A DNA stretch of 64,000 nt from Fimenecus sp964557975 (lineage in GTDB: Bacteria; Bacillota; Clostridia; Oscillospirales; Acutalibacteraceae). Numbering within the stretch: the stretch's first letter is position 1; every line of letters begins with the position of its first letter. Below, in pieces: positions 1 through 7,624 of this stretch. The notes below the pieces were generated by a model that saw only the letters and a program-made list of their open reading frames with translations, was not told the DNA's origin and searched no databases. The position numbers and the translations under genes were made by a program. The DNA is taken from NCBI GenBank assembly GCA_964557975.1, contig CAZLCG010000002.1:68445-132444 (forward strand), read 5' to 3'.

Positions 1-424
1 TTGAGGGAACATTGTAAAGAATCATAGGCGTTGAAACTCTGTCGGCAATATATGTATAATGCTTCAAAAGACCGTTCTGCGACGCTTTGTTATAATAAGG
101 AGTTACAAGCAAAAGACCGTCAACGCCTGCTTTTTCTGCGGCGTTTGAAAGCCTTACGGCATATTCGGTGTCGTTTGAGCCTGTGCCGGCAATAACGGGA
201 ACACGGCCCGCAACAGCTTCAACCGTATATTTGATGGTTTCGGTATGCTCCTCGTGGTCAAGGGTCGAGCTTTCGCCGGTAGTGCCGCAAATTACAATGG
301 CGTCAGTTGAATGAGCGATTTGATATTCAAGAATTTCTTTAAGAACAGGGAAATTAACCTTTCCCTCTGAGGTAAAAGGCGTAATTATTGCAACGCCCGC
401 ACCTGTAAAAATAGGCTTTTTCAT
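1..424 (-). CDS. dapA: 4-hydroxy-tetrahydrodipicolinate synthase (3' end outside window)
   Basis: Condenses pyruvate with aspartate semialdehyde, the first committed step of lysine/diaminopimelate synthesis in the cytoplasm. About 141 N-terminal residues are visible. They begin MKKPIFTGAGVAIITPF and carry the family signatures ICGTTGESSTL and LLLVTPYYNKASQNGL, then run to LYNVPS at the window edge; the Schiff-base lysine lies beyond it. The ATG at 424 has a GGAGG site nine bases upstream. Only 17 bp separate it from asd, which makes its substrate, so the two form an operon under the lysine riboswitch upstream of asd. Family assignment is secure; the C-terminus is simply cut off. Confidence 0.96.
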   Translation of the reverse strand, partial: MKKPIFTGAGVAIITPFTSEGKVNFPVLKEILEYQIAHSTDAIVICGTTGESSTLDHEEHTETIKYTVEAVAGRVPVIAGTGSNDTEYAVRLSNAAEKAGVDGLLLVTPYYNKASQNGLLKHYTYIADRVSTPMILYNVPS

Positions 425-441
425 ATAAAATTACCTCCGAA

Positions 442-1536
442 TCAGTCCATATAGCCTTCAGCGCAGAGAAGCTCGGCAAGCAAAACCGCTCCGCCTGCGG
501 CGCCTCTTAACGTGTTGTGCGAAAGGCAGACAAATTTGTAATCGTATTGGGTATCTTCTCTCAATCTGCCGATTGAGATTGCCATACCTTTTTCAAGGTT
601 ACGGTTAAGCCTTGTCTGAGGCATATTGTCCTCAGTGAAATAATTTAAAAACTGCTTCGGCGCGCTCGGAAGTTTAAGCTCCTGCGGCTTGCCCTTGAAG
701 CTTTTCCAAACCTCAAGCATCTGCTCGCGCGTCGGTTTTTTGCCTTCCTCAAATCTTACAAAAACCGCGCCCATATGACCGTTTGAAACAGGAACTCTGA
801 GACACTGCGCCGTAAAATTAGGCCTTTGAGAATCGGTAATAACACTGCCGTCAACCTTACCCCAAATTTTAAGCGGCTCTTTTTCGGATTTTTCCTCCTC
901 TCCGCCGATAAAGGGGATAACATTATCGACCATTTCGGGCCATGTTTCAAAGGTTTTTCCGGCGCCCGAAATCGCCTGATAAGTACATACAAGAACATCC
1001 TTTACCGTATAACCCGCCTTGTCAACGGGGAAAAGCGCGGGAACATAGCCCTGAAGCGAGCAGTTAGGCTTAACGGCGATAAAGCCTCGCTTAGTGCCGA
1101 GCCTTTTCCTTTGCTCGGGGATTATTGAAGTATGTTCGGGGTTAAGCTCGGGAAGAACCATCGGAACGTCGGGCGTGTGCCTGTGCGCGCTGTTGTTTGA
1201 AACAACGGGACATTCCGCCTTTGCATATTTTTCTTCAAGAGCCTTGATTTCATCCTTTTTCATATCTACGGCGCAGAATACGAAATCAACCGTTTCTGCG
1301 ATTTTTTCAACGTCGTCCGAAGCGTTTAAAACGATCATATCTTTAACTTCCGAGGGGATATCTTCATCCATACACCATTTTGCGCCGACGGCGTCCTCGT
1401 ATCTTTTGCCTGCCGAACGGGAGCTTGCCGCAACAGCCTTTACGCTAAACCACGGATGACCGCTGAGCAGAGTCAAAAATCTTTGACCTACCATACCCGT
1501 TGCGCCGATTACGCCGACATTATACTTCTTTTCCAC
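442..1536 (-). CDS. asd: aspartate-semialdehyde dehydrogenase
   Basis: NADPH-dependent reduction of aspartyl phosphate to aspartate semialdehyde, the branch point to lysine, threonine and methionine. The 364-residue protein has the N-terminal Rossmann motif GVIGATGMVGQRF, the catalytic cysteine in KPNCSLQ (about residue 159) and the basic active-site segment RVPVSNGHMGAVF. Length and motifs resemble the archaeal/fungal-type branch rather than the short E. coli type; this is inference from memory. Translation starts at a GTG nine bases after GGAGG. It is the first gene of the transcript that starts near 1822, passes the lysine aptamer and terminator, and continues into dapA. Confidence 0.96.
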   Translation of the reverse strand: MEKKYNVGVIGATGMVGQRFLTLLSGHPWFSVKAVAASSRSAGKRYEDAVGAKWCMDEDIPSEVKDMIVLNASDDVEKIAETVDFVFCAVDMKKDEIKALEEKYAKAECPVVSNNSAHRHTPDVPMVLPELNPEHTSIIPEQRKRLGTKRGFIAVKPNCSLQGYVPALFPVDKAGYTVKDVLVCTYQAISGAGKTFETWPEMVDNVIPFIGGEEEKSEKEPLKIWGKVDGSVITDSQRPNFTAQCLRVPVSNGHMGAVFVRFEEGKKPTREQMLEVWKSFKGKPQELKLPSAPKQFLNYFTEDNMPQTRLNRNLEKGMAISIGRLREDTQYDYKFVCLSHNTLRGAAGGAVLLAELLCAEGYMD

Positions 1537-1577
1537 TTGTAATTACCTCCAAAAGATGTTATTCTATTACCTGCAAA

Positions 1578-1609
1578 AAAAATAACAGGCTTTTTAAGGA
1601 CCTGTTATC
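1578..1609 (-). terminator. riboswitch-controlled intrinsic terminator before asd
   Basis: On the minus strand AATAACAGG and its complement CCTGTTATT form a stem that is followed by a run of T. It sits between the lysine aptamer and the asd start, as expected for ligand-induced premature termination. Confidence 0.85.
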
Positions 1610-1654
1610 AAAATTTAACAAAGGGCTGTATTGAAGCATAGGGCTTCAATATAT

Positions 1655-1818
1655 GATAGCACTCCATCAAACCTGATGACAGTTATATTGCTGTTAACAA
1701 TATACCCAGAAAGAACGGCGCAGTATTCGTTCAGTCTTCGGCAAAAGCACCTTTCATATGCGCTCGGCGAACACTGCGTTCTCACACATACTAATAATTG
1801 ATTTTGCGCCTCTATCGC
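1655..1818 (-). ncRNA. lysine riboswitch (L box) aptamer
   Basis: The minus strand carries the L-box signature in order: GATAGAGGCGC at the 5' P1 side, GAGAACGCAG, GAAAGGTGCTTTTGCCGAAG, CTGGGT, AACTGTCATC, and TGGAGTGCTATC closing P1 (GATAG pairs with CTATC). A further hairpin (TATTGAAGC with GCTTCAATA) and the terminator at 1578-1609 follow. Location ahead of asd-dapA fits feedback by lysine. Any frame that is open through this stretch is accidental. Confidence 0.93.
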
Positions 1819-1828
1819 AATTATTAGT

Positions 1829-1857
1829 ATAATACCACCTATATTTAGTATAGTCAA
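1829..1857 (-). promoter_or_regulatory. sigma-A promoter of the lysine riboswitch-asd-dapA operon
   Basis: On the minus strand TTGACT (1857-1852) and TATTAT (1834-1829) are separated by exactly 17 bp, just upstream of the aptamer. The divergent queA gene starts 40 bp away on the other strand. Confidence 0.85.
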
Positions 1858-1897
1858 ATATTTTTCTTATTTTTTATATTTTTGTGGGAGTTTTTTT

Positions 1898-2926
1898 ATG
1901 AAAAAAGAAGATTTTTATTATGAATTGCCAAAAGAGCTTATTGCCCAAACGCCAATTGAACCCCGTGACGCTTCGAGGATGATGGTTTTGAACCGAGAAG
2001 AGCATAAAACGGAGGATAAGCGTTTTTACGATATAGTTGATTATTTAAATAAAGGCGACTGCCTTATACTTAATAACACTAAGGTCTTGCCCGCAAGGCT
2101 TTACGGCGTTAAGGAGAAAACGGGAGCGCGCGTGGAGTTTTTAATGCTCAACCGAAAGGAAAACGACGTATGGGAGGTAATAACAGGTCCGGGCAGGAGG
2201 GCAAAGGAGGGCGCAAAATTCGTTTTCGGCGACGGAATACTCAGAGCCGAAATCATTGAAGTGCTTGAAAACGGAAACCGCCTTGCCGAATTTACATATG
2301 ACGGAAATAATATTTTCAATGTATTGGAAAAGGTCGGCGAAATGCCGCTTCCTCACTATATAACGGAAAAGCTTGAAAATAAAGACCGCTATCAAACAGT
2401 TTATGCCAAAGAATTGGGTTCTGCCGCCGCGCCGACCGCTGGGCTTCATTTCACACAGCGTATCCTCGACGAAATCAAAGAAAAAGGCGTAAATATCGGT
2501 TATGTTACTCTGCACGTCGGAATAGGCACCTTCAGACCCGTCAAAACGGAAAACATTGAGGACCATAAAATGCATTCGGAGCATTATCATCTGCCCAAAG
2601 AAACGGCTGATTTAATCAACGAAACTCATAAAAACGGCGGCAGGGTTATTTCGGTCGGCACAACGAGCTGCCGAACTCTTGAAAGCGTCGCGACCTATAA
2701 GGGCAAAATATGCGAGGCGGACGATTGGACAAGCATTTTTATTTATCCGGGATATAAATTTAAGTGTATTGACGCGTTGCTTACCAATTTTCATCTGCCC
2801 GAAAGCACTCTTATTATGCTTGTTTCAGCCTTTTATAACAGAGAGGACGTTCTTTCGGCATACAAGCACGCGGTCGACGAAAAATACAGATTCTTCTCGT
2901 TCGGTGACGCGATGTTGATTTGTTGA
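1898..2926 (+). CDS. queA: S-adenosylmethionine:tRNA ribosyltransferase-isomerase
   Basis: Transfers and isomerises the ribosyl group of SAM onto 7-aminomethyl-7-deazaguanine in tRNA, making epoxyqueuosine. At 342 residues it has the usual length. It begins MKKEDFYYELPKELIAQTP and contains the conserved segments AAPTAGLHFT, VTLHVGIGTFRPV, EHYHLP and GGRVISVGTTSCRTLE. A GGGAG site precedes the ATG. The tgt gene of the same queuosine pathway lies 2 kb downstream on the same strand, now separated by a phosphoesterase and by an inserted DUF4160/DUF2442 cassette. The last roughly 40 bp of queA are partly duplicated beyond that cassette. Confidence 0.97.
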   Translation: MKKEDFYYELPKELIAQTPIEPRDASRMMVLNREEHKTEDKRFYDIVDYLNKGDCLILNNTKVLPARLYGVKEKTGARVEFLMLNRKENDVWEVITGPGRRAKEGAKFVFGDGILRAEIIEVLENGNRLAEFTYDGNNIFNVLEKVGEMPLPHYITEKLENKDRYQTVYAKELGSAAAPTAGLHFTQRILDEIKEKGVNIGYVTLHVGIGTFRPVKTENIEDHKMHSEHYHLPKETADLINETHKNGGRVISVGTTSCRTLESVATYKGKICEADDWTSIFIYPGYKFKCIDALLTNFHLPESTLIMLVSAFYNREDVLSAYKHAVDEKYRFFSFGDAMLIC

Positions 2927-2939
2927 AAATACACAAAAT
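2902..2939 (+). repeat. queA 3'-end direct repeat, copy 1
   Basis: This is the genuine 3' end of queA, starting CGGTGACGCGATG and running past the stop codon. A degenerate copy lies at 3875-3920. The two copies bracket the DUF4160/DUF2442 cassette. Confidence 0.75.
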
Positions 2940-2989
2940 AACAATGAAATAGAAAACAATGAAACAGAAAGATAAGTGTGTTGCAATAC

Positions 2990-3002
2990 TACCAATCGGT
3001 AA
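2990..3002. repeat. left terminal inverted repeat of the DUF4160/DUF2442 cassette
   Basis: TACCAATCGGTAA is the exact reverse complement of 13 bases within TTACCGATTGGTAA at 3829-3842. Each copy is itself nearly palindromic (TTACC, 4-base centre, GGTAA). It could be an element end or a regulator binding site. Confidence 0.6.
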
Positions 3003-3068
3003 TATGTTTTTGCTTGTAATTTTCTGTGATTTGCTGTATATTTTGCTAAATTTTTTTCAGTAAATTCA

Positions 3069-3097
3069 TTTACAATATCACGGTATCGTGATATAAT
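3069..3097 (+). promoter_or_regulatory. promoter with embedded palindromic operator for the DUF4160/DUF2442 pair
   Basis: TTTACA (3069-3074) and TATAAT (3092-3097) are 17 bp apart. The spacer and -10 contain the perfect palindrome ATATCACG, GTAT, CGTGATAT (3075-3094). An operator lying between -35 and -10 is the classic arrangement for repression. The likely repressor is the HTH-bearing DUF2442 protein encoded second in the operon (inference). Confidence 0.75.
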
Positions 3098-3126
3098 GTG
3101 GTTAGAGAAATTAAGGAGGGAATGAA

Positions 3127-3381
3127 ATGCCTGTTTTATCACGATTTTACGGAATTATTATTAGAATGTATTTTTTACAGAAAGAACACAATCCGCCGCA
3201 TATTCACGCAATTTATAACGATGATGTTGCTGCAATAGATTTTATGACAGGGAATGTACTTGAAGGTCATCTGCCTCCAAAAGCACTTGCTATGGTTCAG
3301 GAATGGGTTTCCCTCCATAGGGATGAGTTGAAGGAAATTTGGGAAACACAGGATTTCAAGAATATTTCTCCACTTGAATAA
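3127..3381 (+). CDS. DUF4160 domain protein
   Basis: 84-residue soluble protein that is DUF4160 throughout: MPVLSRFYGIIIRMYF, then the family's hallmark EHNPPHIHA, and a C-terminal LHRDELKEIWE helix. Function is unknown. The family is regularly found paired with DUF2442 proteins, as here, and the pair has been proposed to be toxin-antitoxin-like; I know of no proven activity and infer none. A good AGGAGGG site precedes the ATG. Its stop lies 11 bp before the DUF2442 gene, so both are translated from one transcript driven by the operator-bearing promoter at 3069-3097. Confidence 0.85.
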   Translation: MPVLSRFYGIIIRMYFLQKEHNPPHIHAIYNDDVAAIDFMTGNVLEGHLPPKALAMVQEWVSLHRDELKEIWETQDFKNISPLE

Positions 3382-3392
3382 GGAGGGTTACT

Positions 3393-3827
3393 ATGTTTCA
3401 TAAAATTAAAAGCGTTGCTCCGTTGCCCGATTACAAACTAAGCGTTCAGTTTTCTGAAGGCATAACAAAAATATATGATGTTAAGCCATTGTTCAAAAAG
3501 ATACCGCTGTTTAATTCTTTATTTGAAAATGCTGAAGAATTTACCTGTGTGACAGTCGATGTCGGAGGATACGGTATTGTATGGAATGATGACCTTGACC
3601 TTTCTTGTGATGAGCTTTGGGAAAACGGTGTTGCTGTTGAGACTCCGTTTGACGGTTTAATGTCATTCGGCGACGCAACAGAATTATGGGGACTCAACGA
3701 CAGCACTTTGCGTAAAGCAATAACTTACGGTAAATTAGTTAATGGCGTCGACGTGTGCAAATTCGGAAAGCAATGGGTTATATCGGTTGAAGCTATGAAG
3801 AGAGAATACGGGAATGTGAAAAGATAA
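3393..3827 (+). CDS. DUF2442 protein with C-terminal helix-turn-helix-like domain
   Basis: 144 residues in two parts. Residues 1-80 are DUF2442, with the family pattern of KIKSVAPLPDYKLSVQF, YDVKPLF and GGYGIVWNDDLDLSCDELWENG. Residues about 90-140 (DATELWGLNDSTLRKAITYG, then KFGKQWVISVEAMKREYG) look like an excisionase/MerR-like DNA-binding domain: helix, second helix, wing, terminal helix. Most DUF2442 proteins are about 80-90 residues, so the fusion is notable. An autoregulator binding the palindrome at 3075-3094 is a natural inference. AGGAGGG precedes the start. Confidence 0.83.
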   Translation: MFHKIKSVAPLPDYKLSVQFSEGITKIYDVKPLFKKIPLFNSLFENAEEFTCVTVDVGGYGIVWNDDLDLSCDELWENGVAVETPFDGLMSFGDATELWGLNDSTLRKAITYGKLVNGVDVCKFGKQWVISVEAMKREYGNVKR

Positions 3828-3828
3828 G

Positions 3829-3842
3829 TTACCGATTGGTAA
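3829..3842. repeat. right terminal inverted repeat of the DUF4160/DUF2442 cassette
   Basis: TTACCGATTGGTAA directly follows the DUF2442 stop and is the inverted partner of the site at 2990-3002. Confidence 0.6.
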
Positions 3843-3874
3843 CGAAAATTACTAATCTTATATCCCGTAAATAA

Positions 3875-3920
3875 CGGTGACGCGATGCTGATTTGCTGAT
3901 TTGTTGAATATATACAAATA
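3875..3920 (+). repeat. queA 3'-end direct repeat, copy 2
   Basis: Starts CGGTGACGCGATGCTGATTT and continues TTGTTGAATATATACAAATA, resembling 2902-2939 with an 8-base insertion and a few substitutions. It encodes nothing and reads as a displaced or duplicated queA end. Confidence 0.7.
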
Positions 3921-3996
3921 ATGCCAATAATATACGCAATATTAACAATTAGCAAAGGATTTTTCCGTTTACCTGCGGTTATATGGAGCTTAAATT

Positions 3997-4860
3997 ATGA
4001 AAAAACTCATTGTCATTGCCGATATTCATTCAAATTATGAGTCATTTTATTCGGCTTATAATAAAATAGAAAAAATAAATCCCGACGGCATTATTTTCCT
4101 CGGAGATTATGTGACGGATTTTCCTTATCCCCAAAGGACTGTGAAACTTCTTTATAAATTAAAATCCGAATACAACTGTTGGTTTTTGAGAGGAAACCGT
4201 GAAGATTATTTGCTGGAGCACCGCAAAAATCAAAATGACGGCTGGGTGCACAGCTCAAGCGTCGGCTCGTTTTTATATACTTACGAGAATTTAACCGATT
4301 TCGATCTTGATTTTTTTGAAGATTTGCCTATTTACTCTGAAATAAAAATTGACGGCGAACCTGCCGTTTCTGCCTGTCACGGTTCACCGAAAAGCACAAC
4401 GGAAAACATACTGACAAATTCTTCTGCTCAAATAAAATATGCAAAAAGAATTAACGGTAATATTCTGCTTTGCGGTCATTCGCACCACAGAAAAATTGTT
4501 GATGTAAAGGATAAGCAAATTATATTTTGCCCGAGCCTCGGTCTGCCGCAGGACGGAGAAGAATACGGGCACACATGGATTACTCTTTTGACTTCTTCAA
4601 ACAGTAGCTGGAAAGCCGAATTTGTTGATATTGAATTTAATGCAGACGCTTTAATTGACGATTACAGAAAAAGCGATTTGGTTAAATATGCGCCCGTATT
4701 TTCGGAATGCATCATAAAAAGCCTGCAAACAGACGGCGATATTGCATATCAATGTGTGGTTTTGGCTTGGAATTACGCTGAAAAAGACGGATTTAAAGGC
4801 GGGAAAATCCTGCCGGAAAAATATTGGATTCAAGCGGCAAATAAACTTAAAATTATGTGA
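3997..4860 (+). CDS. calcineurin-like metallophosphoesterase
   Basis: Predicted cytoplasmic two-metal phosphoesterase of the YfcE/MJ0936-like group (287 residues). Metal-ligand motifs appear in order: ADIHSN (residues 7-12), FLGDYV, RGNRED (usual GNHD/E with Arg for His), ACHGSP and LLCGHSHH. Substrate is not evident. The C-terminal 80 residues, past IIFCPSLGLPQDG, are a helical extension beyond the catalytic fold. GGAG precedes the ATG, and the stop is 15 bp from tgt, so the two are probably co-transcribed. No functional link to queuosine synthesis is known to me. Confidence 0.88.
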   Translation: MKKLIVIADIHSNYESFYSAYNKIEKINPDGIIFLGDYVTDFPYPQRTVKLLYKLKSEYNCWFLRGNREDYLLEHRKNQNDGWVHSSSVGSFLYTYENLTDFDLDFFEDLPIYSEIKIDGEPAVSACHGSPKSTTENILTNSSAQIKYAKRINGNILLCGHSHHRKIVDVKDKQIIFCPSLGLPQDGEEYGHTWITLLTSSNSSWKAEFVDIEFNADALIDDYRKSDLVKYAPVFSECIIKSLQTDGDIAYQCVVLAWNYAEKDGFKGGKILPEKYWIQAANKLKIM

Positions 4861-4875
4861 ATTACAGGAGAAATT

Positions 4876-6006
4876 ATGTACAAATTATTAAAACAGGAAG
4901 GGTCGGCAAGACGGGGCGAATTCAGCACCGTTCACGGAACTGTTCAAACGCCTGCATTTATGAATGTAGCAACCGCTGGCGCAATTAAGGGCGGTCTTTC
5001 CGCCGACGACCTCAGAGAAATAAACTGTCAGGTAATGCTTTGCAATACTTATCACTTGCACGTTCGCCCCGGTGACAGCCTTGTAAACGAGCTTGGCGGG
5101 CTTCATAAATTTACGGGCTGGGACGGTCCTATTTTAACCGACAGCGGCGGTTTTCAGGTATTTTCCCTTGCAAAGCTTCGCAAAATCCGTGAGGAGGGCG
5201 TCGAATTTAATTCGCACGTTGACGGCAGAAGAATTTTTATGGGACCGGAGGAAAGTATGCGTATTCAGTCAAATTTAGGTTCTACAATAGCTATGGCGTT
5301 TGACGAATGTGTTGAAAATCCTGCCGAGTATTCATATGCCAAGCAGTCCTGCGAGAGAACCGTCCGCTGGCTTAAACGCTGTAAGGATGAAATGAAAAGG
5401 CTCAATTCTCTCGATGATACCGTTAATAAAAATCAACTTCTTTTCGGAATAAACCAAGGCTGTACATATGACGAATTGAGAATAGAAAATATGAAACGTA
5501 TAGCAGACCTTGATTTGGACGGCTATGCAATCGGCGGTCTTGCGGTAGGCGAGCCCAAAGAGGATATGTACCGCATTATTTCGGCTGTCGAGCCTTATAT
5601 GCCCGAGAACAAAGTCCGTTATTTAATGGGAGTAGGTACTCCCGGCAATATAATTGAGGGCGTCAGCAGGGGAATTGATTTGTTTGACTGCGTAATGCCG
5701 AGCCGAAACGCGCGGCACGGTCAGCTGTTTACACACAGCGGAATTATAAACATAAACAATGAAAAATATAAAAAAGATTTATCGCCTGTTGAAGATGGGT
5801 GCGGCTGTCCCGTATGCCAAAACCACTCAAGAGCATATATAAGGCATCTTTTAAAGGCGGGCGAAATGCTCGGTATGAGGCTTTGCGTTATACATAACCT
5901 CTGGTTTTATAATATGCTTATGGCTCAAATACGTTCATCGCTCGTCGACGGTACCTTTGAGGAATTTAAGAAAAACAACGTCGGGTTGTTAGATACAAGA
6001 ATATGA
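4876..6006 (+). CDS. tgt: tRNA-guanine transglycosylase
   Basis: Exchanges guanine-34 of GUN-anticodon tRNAs for preQ1, the step before QueA. The 376-residue protein contains LTDSGGFQVFSLAKLRKI (the aspartate acts in catalysis), GIDLFDCVMPSRNARHGQLF (nucleophile aspartate), GGLAVGEPKE, and the zinc site CGCPVC followed by LLKAGEMLGMRLCVIHN. AGGAG lies upstream of the ATG. It shares the strand with queA and the phosphoesterase and is followed by yajC, a very common Gram-positive order (queA-tgt-yajC). Confidence 0.98.
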   Translation: MYKLLKQEGSARRGEFSTVHGTVQTPAFMNVATAGAIKGGLSADDLREINCQVMLCNTYHLHVRPGDSLVNELGGLHKFTGWDGPILTDSGGFQVFSLAKLRKIREEGVEFNSHVDGRRIFMGPEESMRIQSNLGSTIAMAFDECVENPAEYSYAKQSCERTVRWLKRCKDEMKRLNSLDDTVNKNQLLFGINQGCTYDELRIENMKRIADLDLDGYAIGGLAVGEPKEDMYRIISAVEPYMPENKVRYLMGVGTPGNIIEGVSRGIDLFDCVMPSRNARHGQLFTHSGIININNEKYKKDLSPVEDGCGCPVCQNHSRAYIRHLLKAGEMLGMRLCVIHNLWFYNMLMAQIRSSLVDGTFEEFKKNNVGLLDTRI

Positions 6007-6095
6007 ATATTTTAATAATTTTAAATTATTATCTTGCATTGTTATAAAAATAAATGTATAATTCAATTTGTCAATATCATTTTGGAGGAAAAATT

Positions 6096-6500
6096 ATGAA
6101 TTATTTTATGTTTTTGGAAGCAACCACCGATTCAAGCAGTTCATCAAGCAGTATGCTTTCAACCATACTTCTTATGGTGGTTCTTTTCGGCGGAATGTAT
6201 TTCCTGATGATCAGACCGCAGAAAAAACAGCAGAAAAAAGAACAGGAAATGCGTGACAATATTCAGGTCGGCGACGAGGTTACAACAATCGGCGGTATTC
6301 TCGGCAGAGTAGTTACCGTTAAAGAGGATTCGATTATTATTGAAACAGGAGCCGACAGAAATAAAATGAAGGTTACACGCTGGGCAATTCAGGCAAACAA
6401 CACTGCTCTCGAAAAGGCTCAGGCTGAAAGAGAAGCCGCCAAAGCGGCTGCTGATAAAGCTAAGGAAGAAAAGAAAAAAAAGAGTAAAAAAGAAGACTGA
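6096..6500 (+). CDS. yajC: preprotein translocase accessory subunit YajC
   Basis: 134-residue single-pass membrane protein accessory to SecDF-YidC. It has a hydrophobic segment (LLMVVLFGGMYFLMIRPQ, about residues 24-41), the hallmark IRPQKKQQKK, then the soluble core VGDEVTTIGGILGRV and a Lys/Glu-rich tail. I choose the ATG at 6096 because GGAGG lies eight bases upstream; the reading frame is open 14 codons further up without a ribosome-binding site. It follows tgt, as in many Firmicutes. A terminator-like hairpin begins 20 bp after the stop. Confidence 0.93.
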   Translation: MNYFMFLEATTDSSSSSSSMLSTILLMVVLFGGMYFLMIRPQKKQQKKEQEMRDNIQVGDEVTTIGGILGRVVTVKEDSIIIETGADRNKMKVTRWAIQANNTALEKAQAEREAAKAAADKAKEEKKKKSKKED

Positions 6501-6520
6501 TTTTAGAATAAAATCATATT

Positions 6521-6554
6521 CCCCCTCATACTTTTTAATTAGAGTGTGAGGGGG
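6521..6554 (+). terminator. terminator hairpin whose 3' arm contains the next gene's ribosome-binding site
   Basis: CCCCCTCATAC (6521-6531) pairs with GTGTGAGGGGG (6544-6554) across a 12-base loop (11 bp, one G-T pair), followed by TTATTTT. The GAGGGGG of the 3' arm is the only Shine-Dalgarno sequence for the ATG at 6562. Confidence 0.75.
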
Positions 6555-6561
6555 TTATTTT

Positions 6562-6972
6562 ATGCCTGCAAATCAAAGCAAAAAAAATTCGGATTTTCGC
6601 ACCGAGGAGTTAATAATCCGTTCGGTAAAATGCGGAATTATAAGCTTTGTTATTTTTATTTTGACAAGCGCTCTTATTACCTTTATTTCAATGAGAAACA
6701 GCTTCGTTAAAGAATATTTCGGCATTATCGGATATGCCGTTCTCGGTATATCCTCATTTATATGCGGTTATTTATCGTCCGGCAGGTTAAAGGTAAGAGG
6801 TATAGTTTCAGGCGCGTTTTCGGCTTTATTTTTAATTATAACCGTTTATATCACGTTTTTAATTGCTAATAACGCTGAGTTTACAAATAAAGCTCTTTCG
6901 GTAATTCCCGTAACGCTTATTTTTTCAATTACGGGGGCGATCCTCAGAAAGAATAAAAGACATAAAAAATAA
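6562..6972 (+). CDS. TIGR04086-like four-helix membrane protein
   Basis: 136-residue integral membrane protein with four predicted transmembrane segments: around IISFVIFILTSALITFIS, GIIGYAVLGISSFICGYLSS, GAFSALFLIITVYITFLI and ALSVIPVTLIFSITGAIL, with a basic tail RKNKRHKK. It resembles the TIGR04086 family that Clostridia often encode beside yajC; function unknown. Its Shine-Dalgarno sequence is buried in the hairpin at 6521-6554, so output depends on read-through from yajC and on unfolding of that stem. spoIIM follows after 13 bp. Confidence 0.72.
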   Translation: MPANQSKKNSDFRTEELIIRSVKCGIISFVIFILTSALITFISMRNSFVKEYFGIIGYAVLGISSFICGYLSSGRLKVRGIVSGAFSALFLIITVYITFLIANNAEFTNKALSVIPVTLIFSITGAILRKNKRHKK

Positions 6973-6985
6973 ACGGAGGTAAAAT

Positions 6986-7624
6986 ATGAAAAGAAGAAGA
7001 AAAAGAACTTTAAGAGCCTCAAGGGTAAACAAGCGTGTGTTAATGAACAATCAAAGGACGGTAATCCTGACCGCTTTGTTTGTATGCGGTTTGTTTTTAG
7101 GCTCGGTGTCCGTAAAAAACGCCGACGCAAATATCCTTGAAAAAATTAAAGAACTGACAGAGAGCTTTATATTGCAGAAAAGCTCACAGTCAATTCTCCA
7201 AAACTTTGCAGCAGCTGCCGTAACCGATACAGTATTCATTTTGCTTTCTGTTATGTTCGGACTTTGCATAATCGGCGAGCCGATACTGTGGCTTCTGCCG
7301 TTAATCAGAGGGCTCGGCATAGGACTTTCCTCGGGGTACATATATAAGACGTATAATCTTGACGGCGTAATGTACTGCCTTGCAATTATATTTATTCCCG
7401 CTATGCTGTCGGTCGCGGCAACAATAATTTCCTGCAAGGAAAGCATTATAACCTCAAAGGAAATATTTAATACGCTCAAAGAGAACAAGCCGTTGAATAA
7501 ACCCGAATATTTCAAGCTGTTTATTTTAAGGAATTTAATTCTGTACGGACTTATGCTGTTTTCTGCGGGGCTGGGAGCGGCGCTGACATATTTTTTCGGA
7601 TCTGATATTATTTATCTTTCTTAA
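6986..7624 (+). CDS. spoIIM: stage II sporulation protein M family membrane protein
   Basis: SpoIIM belongs with SpoIID and SpoIIP to the engulfment machinery at the asymmetric septum. This 212-residue protein has a very basic N-terminus (KRRRKRTLRASRVNKR) followed by about five hydrophobic segments, including VILTALFVCGLFLGSVSV, DTVFILLSVMFGLCIIG, LPLIRGLGIGLSSGYIY and LIFIPAMLSVAATIIS-like stretches, typical of PF01944. GGAGG precedes the ATG. Its last 17 bp overlap the end of the convergent XerD-like gene; spoIIM next to xerD is a recurring Firmicute neighbourhood, though usually on one strand. Confidence 0.85.
   Translation: MKRRRKRTLRASRVNKRVLMNNQRTVILTALFVCGLFLGSVSVKNADANILEKIKELTESFILQKSSQSILQNFAAAAVTDTVFILLSVMFGLCIIGEPILWLLPLIRGLGIGLSSGYIYKTYNLDGVMYCLAIIFIPAMLSVAATIISCKESIITSKEIFNTLKENKPLNKPEYFKLFILRNLILYGLMLFSAGLGAALTYFFGSDIIYLS

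Noticed and set aside
1615..1857. 80-codon minus-strand frame upstream of asd
   Set aside because: It is the lysine riboswitch read as protein; the RNA motifs explain the sequence fully.
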